Part shown: piece by piece, positions 6,055 to 8,642 of the stretch
How the letters are laid out: each line of letters starts with the position of its first letter
How positions within the stretch are numbered: the first letter of the stretch is position 1
Assembly (NCBI GenBank): GCA_030626085.1
Contig: DAOUPQ010000077.1
Coordinates: 1 to 8,642, forward strand
Length of the DNA: 8,642 nucleotides
Direction: 5' to 3'
DNA from: Flavobacteriia bacterium
GTDB taxonomy: Bacteria; Bacteroidota; Bacteroidia; Flavobacteriales; Flavobacteriaceae
Made by a program: the position numbers and the translations under genes
The notes under the pieces: model-generated
Seen by the model: only the letters and a program-made list of their open reading frames with translations
Database searches by the model: none
Told to the model about the DNA's origin: nothing

Positions 6055-7737
6055 TTGAATCAAGACAAAGCGCTATCTATTTTAAAATCCGGAAAGAATA
6101 TTTTTTTAACCGGTTCCGCAGGTACCGGTAAAACTTATGTTTTAAATCAGTATATTCAATATCTTAAAGAAAGGCGAGTACCGGTTTCTATAACCGCTTC
6201 AACTGGAATTGCTGCAACTCATCTCGAAGGTACTACAATTCATGCATGGTCAGGTATTGGTATAAAGAATTCGCTTTCAATAGGCAATTTAAGAGAACTG
6301 AAAGAAAAAAAATATTTAAAGAAAAATATCGATAATAGCAGGGTTCTGATCATCGATGAAATTTCTATGCTGCATAAAAAGCAGTTTGACATGGTAAATG
6401 AGGTTTTGCAGTTTTTTAAAGAAACTGATGAATCTTTTGGAGGGATTCAATTGATTATTTCCGGCGATTTCTTTCAGCTTCCACCCATCGGAGATCATGG
6501 TGAAACGAATCGAGATAAATTTGCTTTTATGTCTCAGGCATGGTTGGATGCAGATCTTACAATTTGTTACTTAACAGAACAATTCCGGCACACCGATAAC
6601 CTACTCAATGATATCCTTAATGAAATTCGTTCCGGAAATGTTTCGCAAAGTACTAAAGCAATATTAAGCTCAAATAAAAATGAATTAGAATCGATTGAAC
6701 CTACCAAGCTTTATACACATAATATTGATGTTGACAGGATTAATACCGAACAATTACAATTAATCAAAGGAAAGAATAAGATTTTTAGGGCTAAGATAAA
6801 AGGGAATTTAAAATTAGCTGAAACTGTAAAAAAATCAATTCTGGCACCGGAAAATCTGATTTTAAAAATTGGTGCTAAAGTAATGTTTGTAAAAAATAAT
6901 TATGAAAAAGGATATTTAAATGGTAGTCTCGGTAATGTGATAAAATTTAATAATGAAAATATACCAATTGTAAGATTGCTCAACGGATATGAAATTACAG
7001 CTGAGTATGAAGAGTGGAGAATTGAAGATGAAAAAGGTAGACTATTAGTGAGTTATACTCAAATTCCGCTTCGTTTGGCATGGGCAATCACAGTTCATAA
7101 AAGTCAGGGAATGACCCTAGATAGTGCAACAATGGATTTGAGTAAAACTTTTGAAAAAGGACAAGGTTATGTCGCTTTGTCAAGAGTTAAAAGTTTATCG
7201 GGATTAAATTTAACCGGATACAACAGCATGACACTTATTGTGGATAGTTTGGCATTTAAAGCCGATAAGAGATTTCAAGAATTATCATTAAATTCTGAAA
7301 GAGATAATAATGAAAAAGATTTGGATAAATTGGCAAATAATTTTATAAAAGAAAGTGGAGGAATAACAGATCTTGATGAGATTAAAGAAAATAAAAAAAG
7401 TCTTAAGAAAGATAAAAAAATTAAAAAAAAATCTACCTATTTTATTACCAAACAATTGATAGATAAAGGATATTCGCTTAAAGAGATATCAAAGGAAAGA
7501 GAATTAACATTAGGTACAATATCTACTCATTTGATTAGAATTTCAGATCTGTATCCCAAAATGAATCTTTCTAGATTTAAGCCAGACAAAAAAATTATTG
7601 CTAAAGTAAAAAAAGCTCGTAATGCAATTCTAAAAGCAAATCCTGAAGATAATAGGATAAGTTTAAAACCAATTTTTGAAGCTTTAAATGGTGAAATAAG
7701 TTATGGAGATATTAAATTAGCATTGGTATTTTTGTAA
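6055..7737 (+). CDS. PIF1-like helicase with C-terminal HTH domain
   Basis: This 560-residue superfamily-1B helicase starts with TTG at 6055. The first in-frame Met after it is residue 105, past the Walker A motif, so an ATG start is excluded unless the frame begins upstream. Visible motifs: Walker A GSAGTGKT (20-27), Ia STGIAA (49-54) with TIHAWSGIG (61-69), Walker B DEISM (101-105), III GDFFQLPP (137-144), YLTEQFRH (172-179), V AITVHKSQGMTLD (344-356) and VI YVALSRVKS (372-380). Motif set and order match the PIF1/RecD-like helicases, which unwind DNA 5' to 3' and resolve G-quadruplexes and stalled forks in characterised members. A lysine-rich linker (about 415-460) precedes a domain of about 100 residues, including TYFITKQLIDKGYSLKEISK (461-480) and LGTISTHLIRI. 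This resembles the HTH_40 domain found at the end of some RecQ and PIF1 relatives. The start sits 30 nt after a perfect -7 box. The yjbR-like gene follows 23 nt downstream. Confidence 0.9.
   Translation: MNQDKALSILKSGKNIFLTGSAGTGKTYVLNQYIQYLKERRVPVSITASTGIAATHLEGTTIHAWSGIGIKNSLSIGNLRELKEKKYLKKNIDNSRVLIIDEISMLHKKQFDMVNEVLQFFKETDESFGGIQLIISGDFFQLPPIGDHGETNRDKFAFMSQAWLDADLTICYLTEQFRHTDNLLNDILNEIRSGNVSQSTKAILSSNKNELESIEPTKLYTHNIDVDRINTEQLQLIKGKNKIFRAKIKGNLKLAETVKKSILAPENLILKIGAKVMFVKNNYEKGYLNGSLGNVIKFNNENIPIVRLLNGYEITAEYEEWRIEDEKGRLLVSYTQIPLRLAWAITVHKSQGMTLDSATMDLSKTFEKGQGYVALSRVKSLSGLNLTGYNSMTLIVDSLAFKADKRFQELSLNSERDNNEKDLDKLANNFIKESGGITDLDEIKENKKSLKKDKKIKKKSTYFITKQLIDKGYSLKEISKERELTLGTISTHLIRISDLYPKMNLSRFKPDKKIIAKVKKARNAILKANPEDNRISLKPIFEALNGEISYGDIKLALVFL
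7727..7734 (+). promoter_or_regulatory. Candidate -7 promoter box (TATTTTTG) inside the helicase 3' end
   Basis: This is an exact TAnnTTTG match in the last codons of the helicase gene, 27 nt before the ATG of the YjbR-like gene, with TTATGG 20 nt upstream (7701-7706). The distance to the start resembles those of the osmC-like (35) and helicase (30) genes. Because it overlaps coding sequence, codon constraint alone could produce it. Confidence 0.4.
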
Positions 7738-7760
7738 TAAATATTCACTAATTTTACTGT

Positions 7761-8111
7761 ATGAATATCGAAGAATTTAGGACTTATTGTTTAAATAAAC
7801 CATGTGTAACCGAAGGTTTTCCTTTTGACGAGACAACACTTGTATTTAAAGTTTGTAACAAAATATTTGCTTTAATCGGTTTAGAAAATCCTGAATTAAG
7901 AGTGAACTTAAAATGCGACCCTGAACATGCCATTTCATTAAGAGAAGAATTCTCGAGTATTATTCCGGGGTATCATATGAACAAAAAACATTGGAATACA
8001 GTAATTGTTGATGGTTCATTTTCCGATGATCTTTTTAAAGAATTAATCGATGATTCTTATGATTTGATTGTTAAAGGTCTACCTAAAAAAGTTAGAGAAG
8101 AACTTATATAA
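7761..8111 (+). CDS. MmcQ/YjbR family protein
   Basis: The 116-residue length and sequence match the MmcQ/YjbR family, which has a CyaY-like alpha/beta fold. Typical features are an N-terminal helix with EEFRTYCLNKPCVTEGFPFD (4-23), the core strands LVFKVCNKIFALIGL (27-41) and RVNLKCDP (47-54), and the conserved KHWNTV (76-81). The C-terminal helices end in LVKGLPKK-like sequence (residues 103-110, here IVKGLPKK). The family is annotated as DNA-binding from structure, but a biological role is not established. The start is a plain ATG 23 nt after the helicase stop. A perfect -7 box lies 27 nt upstream, inside the helicase gene, so it may be made both by readthrough and from its own promoter. 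It is cytoplasmic, with no signal or membrane segment. The next gene starts 18 nt after its stop. Confidence 0.9.
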   Translation: MNIEEFRTYCLNKPCVTEGFPFDETTLVFKVCNKIFALIGLENPELRVNLKCDPEHAISLREEFSSIIPGYHMNKKHWNTVIVDGSFSDDLFKELIDDSYDLIVKGLPKKVREELI

Positions 8112-8129
8112 TTTACTAAATAGTACAAA

Positions 8130-8642
8130 ATGATTTCAGGTAAGAATTATATTGGGAATAAATTATCCTCTCAGGGAGATATCACTTTTAAGACTTTTAA
8201 TCCATTAACAAATACTGAGAACGAAACTATTTTCACCGAAGCTTCAGATCTAGAAATTGAAGAAACGGTAGAACTGGCAAATAAGGCATTTAAAAAGTAT
8301 AAGAATATTTCCGGTAAAAAAAAGAGTGATTTTTTAAATGTCATAGCTGATGAAATTTTAGATTTAGGTGATGCTTTATTGCAGATTTATTCTCAAGAAT
8401 CAGGTTTAAATATTGATAGAGCTATTTCTGAAAGAGGAAGAACGATCTGGCAATTGAGAATGTTTGCCGATCTGGTAAAAGAAGGTTCTTGGGTTGAAGC
8501 GACCATTGATACTGCAATTTCTGAAAGAAAACCAATTCCTAAACCAGATCTGAGAAAAATGCTTTTTCCATTAGGTCCGGTTGTAGTTTTTGGTGCCAGT
8601 AATTTTCCGCTGGCATATTCAACAGCAGGAGGAGATACAGCA
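8130..8642 (+). CDS. Aldehyde dehydrogenase, alpha-ketoglutarate semialdehyde type (partial, 3' end beyond window)
   Basis: From an ATG at 8130 the frame is open for 171 codons to the window edge, so only the N-terminal third of a protein normally near 500 residues is present. The strongest marker is the segment around residues 148-171 (LGPVVVFGASNFPLAYSTAG), characteristic of the aldehyde dehydrogenases that oxidise alpha-ketoglutarate semialdehyde to 2-oxoglutarate with NAD(P). Asn158 in FGASNFPLA is the oxyanion-hole residue. The catalytic Cys and Glu lie beyond the edge. In bacteria this enzyme ends the degradation of hydroxyproline and some sugar acids. The nearest genes here (a YjbR-like protein and a helicase) say nothing about which pathway is meant. 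The gene starts 18 nt after the previous stop, with no clear promoter in that gap. The aldehyde dehydrogenase family is certain and the substrate subtype probable. Confidence 0.85.
   Translation, partial: MISGKNYIGNKLSSQGDITFKTFNPLTNTENETIFTEASDLEIEETVELANKAFKKYKNISGKKKSDFLNVIADEILDLGDALLQIYSQESGLNIDRAISERGRTIWQLRMFADLVKEGSWVEATIDTAISERKPIPKPDLRKMLFPLGPVVVFGASNFPLAYSTAGGDTA

Noticed and set aside
6316..6498. Minus-strand frame of 60 codons opposite the helicase
   Set aside because: It overlaps helicase motifs II and III on the other strand and has no features of its own.
6055..8111. Helicase plus YjbR-like gene as a defence or mobile system
   Set aside because: No nuclease, toxin, integrase, repeats or odd base composition are seen; both families are common chromosomal genes.

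Overview
The window is AT-rich chromosomal DNA, almost certainly from a member of the Bacteroidota and most likely a flavobacterium. Four things point this way. Several genes have the Bacteroidota -7 promoter element TAnnTTTG upstream. Shine-Dalgarno sequences are largely absent, with A-rich leaders instead. Two genes appear to start with TTG. The gene families present (HemW, DUF4230, a PIF1-like helicase with a C-terminal HTH, and an N-terminal YjbR-type protein) are typical flavobacterial housekeeping or conserved genes. I see no tRNA, rRNA, CRISPR array, insertion sequence or prophage.

Left edge (1-637): a short minus-strand gene for a small ABM-like protein (157-444) and a promoter region shared with the plus-strand genes. 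The outer 1-156 holds no gene I can support, only a possible decayed or frameshifted tiny membrane peptide and an AT palindrome.

Central operon (638-4587): five plus-strand genes packed with 1-nt (TAATG) or 4-nt (TTGA, ATGA) overlaps or a 5-nt gap. They are a two-helix membrane protein of unknown function with an SNCQRDA motif, a BcrA-like ABC ATPase, a six-helix ABC-2 permease, a secreted LolA-like protein, and the radical-SAM haem chaperone HemW. The ATPase and permease must form one ABC-2 transporter. The flanking membrane protein and the exported protein are probable partners by position only. HemW is probably a housekeeping passenger.

Right half (4588-8642): a membrane-anchored DUF4230 protein and an OsmC/YhfA-like peroxide-resistance protein, closed by a strong intrinsic terminator at 5909-5941. 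Then come a PIF1-type helicase with a C-terminal HTH_40-like domain, an MmcQ/YjbR-family protein, and the first 171 codons of an aldehyde dehydrogenase resembling alpha-ketoglutarate semialdehyde dehydrogenase, cut by the window end.

Perfect TAnnTTTG boxes sit before the ABM-like gene, the first operon gene, osmC-like, the helicase and the yjbR-like gene. They give a consistent transcription map and favour a later start for the first operon gene. The least explained part is the membrane protein / ABC-2 / LolA-like set; I see no convincing evidence of a dramatically new system.
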